From the NCBI RefSeq assembly GCF_026248685.1, contig NZ_CP111041.1, positions 62,001 through 126,000 on the forward strand: a DNA stretch of 64,000 nucleotides, in the 5' to 3' direction. The DNA is from Haladaptatus caseinilyticus (lineage in GTDB: Archaea > Halobacteriota > Halobacteria > Halobacteriales > Haladaptataceae). This document shows positions 17,214 to 25,586 of the stretch, in pieces (position 1 is the first letter of the stretch; every line of letters begins with the position of its first letter). The notes below the pieces were generated by a model. The model made no database searches and had not been told where the DNA came from. It saw only the letters and a list, made by a program, of their open reading frames with translations. The position numbers and the translations under genes are program-made.

Positions 17214-18317
17214 ATGAAAATTACCGAAATTGAGAGTTTCGCCGTATCGATTCCGCTAAAAGAGCCCGTCGCCTTCGCAACCCGCGTTGTCGAAGAACGC
17301 GACCACGCCGTCGTATATATTCGAACGGACGATGGCACCGAAGGACTGGGATACACCCTCGGATATGGGGGTGCAGACGTCGTCGCAAAAGCTATCGAAA
17401 GCGTCCTCGCACCAATCGTAGAGGGTGAGGATCCCCGCGACACGTCGCGCCTCTGGCGCGAAATGTTTGACAGCACGGTTCAGATCGGCCGCAAAGGCGT
17501 GATGGTCAGGGCTATTTCCTGTATCGACACTGCTCTCTGGGATATCAAAGCGAAAGCGGCCGGAATGCCGCTTTACAAACTCCTCGGCGGACATACTGAT
17601 GAAGTTCCAGCGTACGCCAGCGGTGGATACTATCGCGAGGATAAGGGTCTAGAGGGTCTTCGTGAGGAGATGGAAACCTACGTCGACCGCGGGCATGATG
17701 TGGTTAAAATGAAAGTTGGTCGGAAATCGCTCGAAGAAGAAGTCGAGCGGGTCCGAGTTGCCCGTGAGGCCATCGGTCCGAACCGAACGCTCCTCATGGA
17801 CGCGAACGGGAAATGGAAGAACAAACAGGAAGCAGTCCGTGCATGCCGCAAGTTTGCCGAATACGATCCATACTTCATCGAAGAACCGGTGATGCCTGAC
17901 AGCCTCGATCTCTACCGGGAGGTCAACGAGTCACTCGACTACGCCGTTGCCGGCGGCGAATTGGAATTCAACCGCTATGGTTTCGCCGATCTCCTCCGAG
18001 AAGATGCTGTCGAAGTAATTCAACCGGATGTAACGGTTGTCGGTGGAGTTACCGAGTGGATGCGTGTCGCTGATATGGCTGCGTGCCACGATATACCGGT
18101 CGCACCGCACTACAATTGGGACCTTCATATTCAGTTGCTTGCTGCCATCGAGAACGGTCTTTGGATCGAGTACTTCTATCGAGACTCGGACGTGAAGGCC
18201 TTCGATGACGTTCTAAAATACCCGATCGAGCCCGAAGACGGGATGATCCAACTCCCGCAACGTCCTGGTCACGGAGTCGAACTCGATCGGGACGCTCTTG
18301 ACGAGTTCCGGATCTAA
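17214..18317 (+). CDS. Mandelate racemase/muconate lactonizing family dehydratase
   Basis: A 367-residue enolase-superfamily protein. The catalytic pieces of the mandelate racemase subgroup are visible: the K-x-K pair in VVKMKVGR (near 164-166), the metal ligands in LLMDANGKW, FIEEPV and AVAGGELE, the Asp in VIQPDVTVVGG and the catalytic His in VAPHYNWDLHIQ. Known subgroup members dehydrate acid sugars such as rhamnonate, fuconate, galactonate or gluconate. With the SDR and FAH genes it makes a three-enzyme set. The exact acid sugar cannot be inferred. Confidence 0.9.
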   Translation: MKITEIESFAVSIPLKEPVAFATRVVEERDHAVVYIRTDDGTEGLGYTLGYGGADVVAKAIESVLAPIVEGEDPRDTSRLWREMFDSTVQIGRKGVMVRAISCIDTALWDIKAKAAGMPLYKLLGGHTDEVPAYASGGYYREDKGLEGLREEMETYVDRGHDVVKMKVGRKSLEEEVERVRVAREAIGPNRTLLMDANGKWKNKQEAVRACRKFAEYDPYFIEEPVMPDSLDLYREVNESLDYAVAGGELEFNRYGFADLLREDAVEVIQPDVTVVGGVTEWMRVADMAACHDIPVAPHYNWDLHIQLLAAIENGLWIEYFYRDSDVKAFDDVLKYPIEPEDGMIQLPQRPGHGVELDRDALDEFRI

Positions 18318-18346
18318 GCGGTTCAGGAAACTGATTTTTGACTTGG

Positions 18347-19060
18347 TTATAGCTCGTATTGAGTATCAACGGATAGATCGACCACGGTCGGAGCGGAATC
18401 GCCTGTTCTGTCGGCGAGTTCCGAGATAAACGTGTCCACTTCGTCACTCCCGGGGACGTAGTGAACCGGAATCACCACATCGACATCGATCCAGCTCGCC
18501 GCAACAGCCGCGTCGCGAGGCGGGAGCGGCGCTCGGTCGCCGGGTGCGCCACCGACGGGCAGCATTACGACATCCGGCTCATTCAACTCGACGAACAGTT
18601 CGAGATCGCTGAATAGTGATGTATCCCCCATATAGTAGAGACTCGTGTCGGAAAATTCGAAGTGAAACCCGAGTGGCATCCCTGACACTCGCTGTCCTTG
18701 CGATTCGAAGTATGAGAGGTGACGAGTTTCCAAAATGCGGATTTCGACGGATTCTATCTCGAATGCGTTTCCCCAAATAACCCGGTCGACTTGGTGGGAT
18801 GGAAGCCCTTCACTGATCAAGTGGTCTGCCACTGCGGGCTCGGTGAAGACCTTTGCTCCGGAGGCTTCCGCGATGGGAAGGGTATCTCCCAAATGGTCGT
18901 AGGCACCGTGTGTGACGAGGATGTAGTCGACGTCGTCGAAGTCGGTCAGGGTTGCATCGGACCACTCCGGCTCGGTTATCCATGGATCGACAAGTATGCG
19001 CATGTCGTCGCAGTCGATTGCAAACGATGACAGCCCGTAGTACGTGATCGTTGGTGGCAT
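18347..19060 (-). CDS. Metallo-beta-lactamase-fold hydrolase
   Basis: About 237 residues of UPF0173/UlaG-like type: YYGLSSFAIDCDDMRILVDPW at the N-terminus, the metal motif THGAYDHLGD (THxxxDH), the later His in ILETRHLSYF, the YYMGDTS block with a ligand Asp, and PVHYVPGSDE near the C-terminus. The subgroup includes the sugar-lactone hydrolase UlaG. It is divergent from the uronate-dehydrogenase-like gene, whose reaction produces an aldarolactone. A lactonase role is therefore attractive, but it is inference. Confidence 0.82.
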   Translation of the reverse strand: MPPTITYYGLSSFAIDCDDMRILVDPWITEPEWSDATLTDFDDVDYILVTHGAYDHLGDTLPIAEASGAKVFTEPAVADHLISEGLPSHQVDRVIWGNAFEIESVEIRILETRHLSYFESQGQRVSGMPLGFHFEFSDTSLYYMGDTSLFSDLELFVELNEPDVVMLPVGGAPGDRAPLPPRDAAVAASWIDVDVVIPVHYVPGSDEVDTFISELADRTGDSAPTVVDLSVDTQYEL

Positions 19061-19143
19061 TTCGGCTCACATTGCTGTGTGTGCCCTACCTATAATACAA
19101 TTCTGCCATCCGTCACCTGAACACTTTTGATGGGGGGTGACAA

Positions 19144-19992
19144 ATGAACACGTTGCCCATGACAACTAACGTTCTACTAACGGGAGCGTTCGGCCGTGTC
19201 GGCACCGCAATCATCGACCACCTGGCCGACGACGATCGATACAACTTCACGTATCTCAACCGGTCTGATCGTGACGGCTATGAAACCACCGTCGCTGACG
19301 TCTCAAATTACGAATCCATGCGACCGGCATTCGATGACCAGGACGCTGTTATTCATCTCGCAGGATATCCTGAAACTGACGGTACATGGGATCAGGTACT
19401 GGAAAACAATATAATCGGGATGTACAATACGCTGGAAGCTGCACGAGATGCGGACGTTCCAAAATTCATCTTCGGATCGACCAACCACGTGGTTGGTATG
19501 TATGAGGTCGAATTCAAACCGGAGATCTACGGTCTCGATTTCGACTTGACGGTCGATCACACCTCACCCCGACGTCCCGATTCTTACTACGGTTCATCGA
19601 AATCGTTCGACGAAGACCTCGGCCGATACTACGTCGAAAACTATGCGAACCCACGGCAGTTTTACTCACTCCGAATCTGTTCGGTACGACACGAAGCATA
19701 CGATCATCCATACGGCGATGCCGAACACGGAGTTGATGATGGTAAGTGGGAGCGCGGGAGCGAGCAGTACGAAGAACAGGTCGCTCGAATGAAAGCGATG
19801 TGGCAATCGCGTCGAGATTTGGCACAACAGATCGATTGCTGTCTGCAAGATGATGACGTCGAGTTCGATGTCTTCTACGGTGTAAGTGACAATGACCGTC
19901 GCTGGTTCGACATCGAACACGCTCGCGATGTGATCGGATACGAACCGAAAGATAACGGCGAAGAATGGGACGCACCACCCGAGGATCGGTGA
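19144..19992 (+). CDS. Uronate-dehydrogenase-like NAD-dependent enzyme
   Basis: The 282-residue protein is an extended SDR of the NAD-dependent epimerase/dehydratase fold. It has the Rossmann LLTGAFGRVGTAIIDHL, FGSTNHVVGMYE (the S-x-N-H segment typical of uronate dehydrogenases) and the catalytic Y-x3-K in PDSYYGSSKSFDEDL. Uronate dehydrogenases oxidise D-glucuronate or D-galacturonate to aldarolactones. The start may be 19144 or the ATG at 19159. The stop lies four bases before the nucleoside hydrolase ATG, so the two are co-transcribed, an unusual pairing. Confidence 0.82.
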   Translation: MNTLPMTTNVLLTGAFGRVGTAIIDHLADDDRYNFTYLNRSDRDGYETTVADVSNYESMRPAFDDQDAVIHLAGYPETDGTWDQVLENNIIGMYNTLEAARDADVPKFIFGSTNHVVGMYEVEFKPEIYGLDFDLTVDHTSPRRPDSYYGSSKSFDEDLGRYYVENYANPRQFYSLRICSVRHEAYDHPYGDAEHGVDDGKWERGSEQYEEQVARMKAMWQSRRDLAQQIDCCLQDDDVEFDVFYGVSDNDRRWFDIEHARDVIGYEPKDNGEEWDAPPEDR

Positions 19993-19996
19993 TTCC

Positions 19997-20932
19997 ATGT
20001 CCGAAAAACTTCTCCTAGATGTCGATCCCGGAATCGACGACGCCCTCGCGGTCTTGATGGCTCTCGGAAACGATGACGTTGAAGTCGTTGGTCTCACGAC
20101 AGTGATGGGAAACACGACGATCGAAAATACGACGAAAAACGCACTTTCACTGCTTGAGTTCGTCGACCGCACCGATATCCCCGTTGCGAAAGGTGCAGGC
20201 CGTCCGTTTGCCGACGACCTCGTGATGGCCGAATACGTCCATGGTCCCGGTGGTATGCCAAGCTCCGTTCGTGAATCCTTACCGACCCCATCGGGGGACT
20301 CGGTCGATACACACGCGGTCGATTTCATCATCGAACAGGCACGCAAACACGGTGACGATCTGACGGTCGCCGCGGTCGGCCCACAAACGAATCTCGCCTT
20401 AGCGATGGCGCTGGAACCCGAGCTCCCGAATATGATCGGCGATATCTATCAGATGGGAGGCGCACTAAAAACGACGGGCAACGTGACGCCACAAGCATCG
20501 TTTAATTTCTACGTCGACGCGGCTGCCGCCGCACGGGTAGTACAGGACGGGTGGCCGAAAATCGTGGGCCTCGATGTGACTGAACCCGCCTATCTCCCCT
20601 CCGAAGCGCGCGATCGCTTCAGAGGAAACGGTGCGTACGGCGATCTCATCGCCGACATATTAGCATATAAAGCGCAGGGGCCGGATGGGACGGTCGCAGA
20701 AGGTGGATCGATCACCAGCGATGCTGTCGTGCTCGCGGGAATACTTGGCGACCCCATAACATTTGAGGAAGCTCACGTCGGGATCGACACGACCGGCGGA
20801 CCGTCGAACGGAGCGACGGTTTACGACGAACACGGAGTATTCGAGAAGCCGCCGAACTGTGACGTTGCTCTCGCGGTAGATGTCGATCAATGTCGTGACA
20901 ATATTCTCTCGAACCTGGAGACGTTACTATGA
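19997..20932 (+). CDS. Nucleoside hydrolase family protein (1)
   Basis: The 311-residue protein has the inosine-uridine nucleoside hydrolase fold, with the Ca-binding N-terminal motif DVDPGIDDA (Asp10, 14, 15), HGPGG (His82) and GNVTPQASFNFYVD. Compared with the Crithidia enzyme, the Glu166 that binds the ribose 5'-OH is Ser (ASFN, not AEFN). The catalytic His241-Asp242 pair is Ser-Asp (ITSDAVV). Metal ligands are kept, so it is probably active with changed specificity or leaving-group chemistry. The same changes occur in the paralogue at 24353. It directly follows the uronate-dehydrogenase-like gene. Confidence 0.87.
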   Translation: MSEKLLLDVDPGIDDALAVLMALGNDDVEVVGLTTVMGNTTIENTTKNALSLLEFVDRTDIPVAKGAGRPFADDLVMAEYVHGPGGMPSSVRESLPTPSGDSVDTHAVDFIIEQARKHGDDLTVAAVGPQTNLALAMALEPELPNMIGDIYQMGGALKTTGNVTPQASFNFYVDAAAAARVVQDGWPKIVGLDVTEPAYLPSEARDRFRGNGAYGDLIADILAYKAQGPDGTVAEGGSITSDAVVLAGILGDPITFEEAHVGIDTTGGPSNGATVYDEHGVFEKPPNCDVALAVDVDQCRDNILSNLETLL

Positions 20933-20971
20933 AAAGCCGAGGCTTACAAAACCCGCTTCATAAGCACACAC

Positions 20972-21436
20972 ATGGATAAAATACTTACAGTCGTCGAACC
21001 GGTAGAAACGGACATCCAACTCCTCAAAGAAGCCGGTAGTATCGCCGCTACCGCTGGCGTCGAACTCGTCGTTCTCTCGCTCGTGATCGATGGTAGCGAT
21101 CGAGCGACAACCGAAGCGATGGATCAGTGGTTGGATATAGATGCCGGAGACGAAAGGACGAATACGAAGATCGATATCGCCAGCAGGTTTGCGACAGCGA
21201 TTGCCAGTGAAACGCTCGACTCGCTCGACGTAAACTACACTGCTATCGGCGACCACATCGAGAATACGCGGCCATCGGCGAAGGTCATCAACGTCGCGGA
21301 GAGTCATGGATGTGATCACATATACGTTACCAATCGGAGTCATTCGCCGACTGGAAAGGCGCTTTTTGGGGAGATGGCTCAATCGATCATCCTCAATTTC
21401 GACGGATATGTTACTGTTCGGACGGCTAAGCACTAA
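20972..21436 (+). CDS. UspA-family universal stress protein
   Basis: The 154-residue protein is a single Usp domain: MDKILTVVEPVE at the start, VELVVLSLVID, and the C-terminal HIYVTNRSHSPTGKALFGEMAQSIIL. The loop does not carry the full G-x2-G-x9-G-S/T ATP motif, so nucleotide binding is uncertain. It lies 39 bp after the nucleoside hydrolase and is probably in the same transcript. Why a Usp sits with nucleoside hydrolase and ECF genes is unknown. Confidence 0.8.
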   Translation: MDKILTVVEPVETDIQLLKEAGSIAATAGVELVVLSLVIDGSDRATTEAMDQWLDIDAGDERTNTKIDIASRFATAIASETLDSLDVNYTAIGDHIENTRPSAKVINVAESHGCDHIYVTNRSHSPTGKALFGEMAQSIILNFDGYVTVRTAKH

Positions 21437-21779
21437 TTCGACCAGTATTGTTCAGTCGGTCGAGGAAAACGATCGCTTCGGCTGTCCCTACGACGAACCC
21501 TCCTTTGGCTGTCGCACCCGGAATTTCCGGGGTGAGAGAAGACAGAGTTGGTATTACGCATGTTACGAGCGGCTGGCGGTGGATCAAAATCGTCCGGCCG
21601 GAGGTCGAACGTATCGACGGAAGAGGCTGATGTTCGTCACGTCGCTCATTTTCGAGTTTCTTTCCCTACATGTTTTCCCGCAACAGGGGCAAGATATATA
21701 TCCATAGTAGTGACACGGTGTGGTATGGGAAAGTGGAACAATAACCAACGGTGGATTATCATTCACAGGGCTTACGACG

Positions 21780-22559
21780 ATGGCTGAAACGAACTCATCG
21801 ATTTACAGACCAGGGGAAAGCATCCTTCACAGGCTCAATCCGGTGACTTCGATCGTCCTCGCCGTTTGCCTCTCACTGATCGTGTTCATCGTTTCCGACT
21901 ACCGCGTTGCATTGGTACTGAGCATCGTGTTAGCTGGACTCGTATTCATCGCGAGGGTACACGGGGTAATATTCCGGCTATACGCGACAGTGGCGGTTCC
22001 GTTTGCCCTGTTTTTAGTTCTCGTACAGGGGATTCTCAACCCAGCTAATCAACTAACTCCACTCTATACGGTCGGTCCAATTACGGTGTGGAAGGAAGGG
22101 TTCGTCGCAGCGCGGCTCATCTTCCTTCGAATTTCGGTTCTGATACTGTCGTTCTTGCTCCTTGCAACGACAGCACAACCACAACGAATTCGCATTGCAC
22201 TCACTGAGAAGGGAGTCCCGAACAAGTTGGCGTACGTATTCGTCGCCTCGCTTCAAATAATCCCCGAAATCCGTGATCGTGCCCATTCGATCGCGGAAGC
22301 CCAGCAAGCACGCGGCCTCGATACGAGGGCGAATATCCGATCAAGATTCAAATCGATCGTCGCCCTCCTCACGCCGCTACTCATTAGCACGCTCATCGCC
22401 GCGAACACACGAGCACTGGCACTCAATGCGAGAGGATTTAAGGCAGGTGGGAAGCGGACGTTCCTCTATGAAGTCTCCGACCCAGTCGCCGAACGCGTAG
22501 TACGGTATTGCGCGGGTGTAGCCGTGATCGGTGCGATCTTTTGGAGGATCATCGCATGA
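21780..22559 (+). CDS. ecfT: ECF transporter T component (EcfT)
   Basis: The 259-residue membrane protein starts with YRPGESILHRLNPVTSIVLA, typical of EcfT/CbiQ. It has about five membrane segments and the two cytoplasmic coupling-helix signatures, AQQARGLDTR (about 175) and LNARGFKAGG (about 222), which contact the ATPases. The ATG at 21780 is preferred over 21720. Its TGA overlaps the ATPase ATG (ATGA), so the two are coupled. It links the energising ATPases to an S component, most likely the gene at 25587. Confidence 0.92.
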   Translation: MAETNSSIYRPGESILHRLNPVTSIVLAVCLSLIVFIVSDYRVALVLSIVLAGLVFIARVHGVIFRLYATVAVPFALFLVLVQGILNPANQLTPLYTVGPITVWKEGFVAARLIFLRISVLILSFLLLATTAQPQRIRIALTEKGVPNKLAYVFVASLQIIPEIRDRAHSIAEAQQARGLDTRANIRSRFKSIVALLTPLLISTLIAANTRALALNARGFKAGGKRTFLYEVSDPVAERVVRYCAGVAVIGAIFWRIIA

Positions 22560-24304
22560 GTCAACTTCGTCTCTCGAACGTCTCGTTCAGGTATCAAACG
22601 CAACCGGAAGACGAAGCCGCCGTCGACGACGTTTCGATCGAAATCGATGCCGGAAGCTTCGTCGGAGTGACCGGAGCAAGTGAATCGGGGAAAGCGACCC
22701 TTTGTCGTCTCCTTTCCGGCCAGATTCCGCATTTTTACAACGGTGAGCTTTCCGGTGAAGTTACCGTCGACGATGCTGTGATTAGCGATCACTCGATCGG
22801 GGAACTCTCCGCGAAGATCGGTTACGTCTTCGAAAACCCGTACGACCAACTGACCGGTGCGACATCGACGGTTCTCGAGGAGGTCGCCTTCGGGTTGGAG
22901 AGTTACGGCCTCGGTCGTGAGGAAATGCGTGAGCAGGCTCGCGAAGCGCTGGCGACCATCGGCATCGAAGACCTCGCCGATCGCCACCCTCAGCAGTTGT
23001 CAGGAGGCCAATGTCAACGAGTGGCGATCGCGTCGGTTCTCGCCATGAAACCGGAAATCTTCATCCTCCAACAACCCACTGCACAGCTCGATCCGGAGGG
23101 CAGTAAAGAGGTGTTCGATGTCGTTAGCAAGATGAACGATGAAGGGTACACCGTCGTTATCGTCAGTCAGGAGTTAGAGCGCCTAGTACCATACTTGGAT
23201 CGACTGGTGTACATGGAAAATGGGAAAATCGAGCTCGATGGGACACCGCCAACCGTCCTCACTCGCGCCGTCGAAGCCGATTTCCCGATCACTATTCCCG
23301 TGCCGGTGGATATCGGTCACCGTCTCCGTGAATCAGGACTGATCCCAGAGAGCGAACCGGTTCCGATAACAAGCGACGAATGTTTAGCTGAACTACGGCG
23401 ATCTACAACGACGCCCACGAGCACGGTCGAAAATACTCGGTCACCACAGGAGCCCGAAAATCGAGATACGCCGGAAATATCAGCGTTGGACGCGCAACCG
23501 GATGGTGGCGTGACGGTGGATATCGACGACCTTCATCATCGCTACGAAAACGGGATCGAAGCATTATCGGGTGTCTCGATGTCGCTCGAACACGGCTGTG
23601 TCTGCCTGATCGGGCAGAACGGTGCCGGAAAATCGACTCTCATCAAACACCTCAACGGCCTCCTCAGTCCGACAAAAGGAACCGTTTGTATTCGAGGAAA
23701 GGATACCCGCAATCACTCGGTCGCACAACTCGCCCACGATGTCGGACTCAGTTTCCAGAATCCGGACGATCAGCTGTTCCACAGTTCGGTCGAAGAGGAG
23801 GTAAAATACGGACCGCGAAACCTGGGCTACGACGAGCAAGAAGTGGCTACAAAGACGGAGTGGGCGCTCGAAATGTTCGGTCTTGTGGATCGACGAACTG
23901 AAAACCCGTACGACTTCGGTGACGCGTGGCGAAAGCGCGTCGCTGCTGCCTCCGTCGTCGCAATGGACACTCCGATAGTCGTTCTTGATGAACCCACGAG
24001 TGGGCAGGATGCGCCGGGACAGGAGAGTCTAAGCGATGCGGTCGAGGCCCTTGTCGATCGGGGCAAATTGGTGGTGGTCATCACGCACGACATGGATTTC
24101 GTTCGAGAACATGCGGATCGAACGATCCTTCTCGCCCAAGGGACGGTCATCGCTGACGGGGAGACGAGAGCGATACTCAGCGACAAGAAGACGCTCGCCC
24201 GTTCGAACGTCCTTCCACCGACCGTAATGGAGCTCGGACTCGAGTTAGGAGTCGGCCCCGTGCTTTCCACGGACGATTTGCTCAAAGCTATCGGAGCAGA
24301 ATAG
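22556..24304 (+). CDS. ecfA: ECF transporter fused A-A' ATPase, asymmetric
   Basis: The 582-residue protein has two ABC ATPase domains (about 1-245 and 320-560) joined by a Ser/Thr/Pro-rich linker. Domain 1 keeps LSGGQ (148-152) but has altered Walker A (GASESGKA, 40-47), Q-loop Gln to Glu (FENP, 93), Walker B LQQP (171-174) and H-loop His to Gln (205). Domain 2 has a consensus Walker A (GQNGAGKST), Q-loop (FQNP), LDEP and ITHD, but its signature is degraded to FGDAWRKR. Pairing across the dimer gives one complete ATP site and one degenerate site. It energises uptake together with EcfT and EcfS. Confidence 0.93.
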   Translation: MSQLRLSNVSFRYQTQPEDEAAVDDVSIEIDAGSFVGVTGASESGKATLCRLLSGQIPHFYNGELSGEVTVDDAVISDHSIGELSAKIGYVFENPYDQLTGATSTVLEEVAFGLESYGLGREEMREQAREALATIGIEDLADRHPQQLSGGQCQRVAIASVLAMKPEIFILQQPTAQLDPEGSKEVFDVVSKMNDEGYTVVIVSQELERLVPYLDRLVYMENGKIELDGTPPTVLTRAVEADFPITIPVPVDIGHRLRESGLIPESEPVPITSDECLAELRRSTTTPTSTVENTRSPQEPENRDTPEISALDAQPDGGVTVDIDDLHHRYENGIEALSGVSMSLEHGCVCLIGQNGAGKSTLIKHLNGLLSPTKGTVCIRGKDTRNHSVAQLAHDVGLSFQNPDDQLFHSSVEEEVKYGPRNLGYDEQEVATKTEWALEMFGLVDRRTENPYDFGDAWRKRVAAASVVAMDTPIVVLDEPTSGQDAPGQESLSDAVEALVDRGKLVVVITHDMDFVREHADRTILLAQGTVIADGETRAILSDKKTLARSNVLPPTVMELGLELGVGPVLSTDDLLKAIGAE

Positions 24305-24352
24305 TTCACGAACAAAAATAACGAAATAATAAATAATTCACCAATCACGATC

Positions 24353-25288
24353 ATGAGTACGAAACTGTTACTTGACGTAGACCCCGGCAACGACGACGCA
24401 ATCGCATTGTTCATGGCCCTCGGTGCTGACAACGTCGACCTCGTCGGCGTGACGACCGTAATGGGTAACACGACCATCGAAAATACGACGCGGAACACCC
24501 TGTCCCTGCTGGAGTTCGTCGACCGTGCTGACGTTCCAGTCGCGAAAGGTGCGACCCGACCGTTCGCCGACTCGCTCGAAACGGCGGAGCATATCCACGG
24601 TCCGGGTGGGCTTCCTGAAAGTGTTCAGAAAGAACTGCCCGAACCGAGCGGTGTACCGATCGACACACACGCGGTCGACTTCATCATCGAACAGGCCCAC
24701 GAATACGGTGACGAATTGACGATCGCCGCTGTCGGCCCACAAACGAATCTCGCGCTCGCTATCGCAAAAGAGCCCAACCTCCCCAACATGGTTGGCGACA
24801 TCTACCTGATGGGAGGCGCACTGAAGACGACGGGTAACGTGACTCCACAAGCATCGTTCAATTTCTACGTCGATGCTCCTGCCGCTGCTCGTGTCGTGCA
24901 GGATGCGCAGCCAAAGATCGTTGGCCTCGACGTCACTGAACACGTATACGTCGACACGGAAGACATTCGAGCGCTTGCGGAAGAACCGAATCCCTTGTCG
25001 ACGACGGCTTCTATCCTGGAGTTCAGTATCGAGGAAGTACGGACAAAGTTCGGTCACGACGGAGGCCTCGCGAGTGACGCTGTCATTCTCACGGACATTA
25101 TCGACGATATCCTCGAATTCGAGGCGGCGTACGTCGAAATTGATACGACGGGCGGTCCGTCGAACGGAGCAACGATTTACGATGAACACGAGGTTTATGA
25201 GAAACCGCCAAACTGTGAAGTAGCACTCGGCGTTGACGGGGAGCGTTACGCGTCGGCCGTTTTGAGCTCCCTCCGGTCACTCCACTAA
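24353..25288 (+). CDS. Nucleoside hydrolase family protein (2)
   Basis: A 311-residue paralogue of the gene at 19997, with DVDPGNDDA, HGPGG and GNVTPQASFNFYVD. It shares the same two substitutions relative to canonical nucleoside hydrolases: Ser for the 5'-OH-binding Glu, and Ser-Asp (LASDAVI) for the His-Asp pair. The C-terminal third (about 195-235) differs most between the two, which suggests different base or substrate selection. It sits between the ECF ATPase and S component. ATAATAAATAA about 25 bases upstream suggests its own leaderless promoter. Confidence 0.88.
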   Translation: MSTKLLLDVDPGNDDAIALFMALGADNVDLVGVTTVMGNTTIENTTRNTLSLLEFVDRADVPVAKGATRPFADSLETAEHIHGPGGLPESVQKELPEPSGVPIDTHAVDFIIEQAHEYGDELTIAAVGPQTNLALAIAKEPNLPNMVGDIYLMGGALKTTGNVTPQASFNFYVDAPAAARVVQDAQPKIVGLDVTEHVYVDTEDIRALAEEPNPLSTTASILEFSIEEVRTKFGHDGGLASDAVILTDIIDDILEFEAAYVEIDTTGGPSNGATIYDEHEVYEKPPNCEVALGVDGERYASAVLSSLRSLH

Positions 25289-25586
25289 TCCTGACAGCGA
25301 TCTCTGGCAGGGTTGTCACCGTAGATATATTGATTCTGACCGACATGCTCAGGATGGATCCTTGTCTGGCTCGGACAATTGATTCCCTTATCACAACCCG
25401 CTAAAATCGGCAATCCGTTCCTTGGCGGTTTCACCTGAATATTCGATTGGATAATACCACGAGCCCGTTGTGGAAACGGTCTGCGACAGGCAAATTCGAT
25501 AGCACACAATATTCCGAATATTCGAACATGATCTTAACCGGTATTTTTATTATCTGGAAGGGAGGTTTTACATGGTGTGGTAGACG

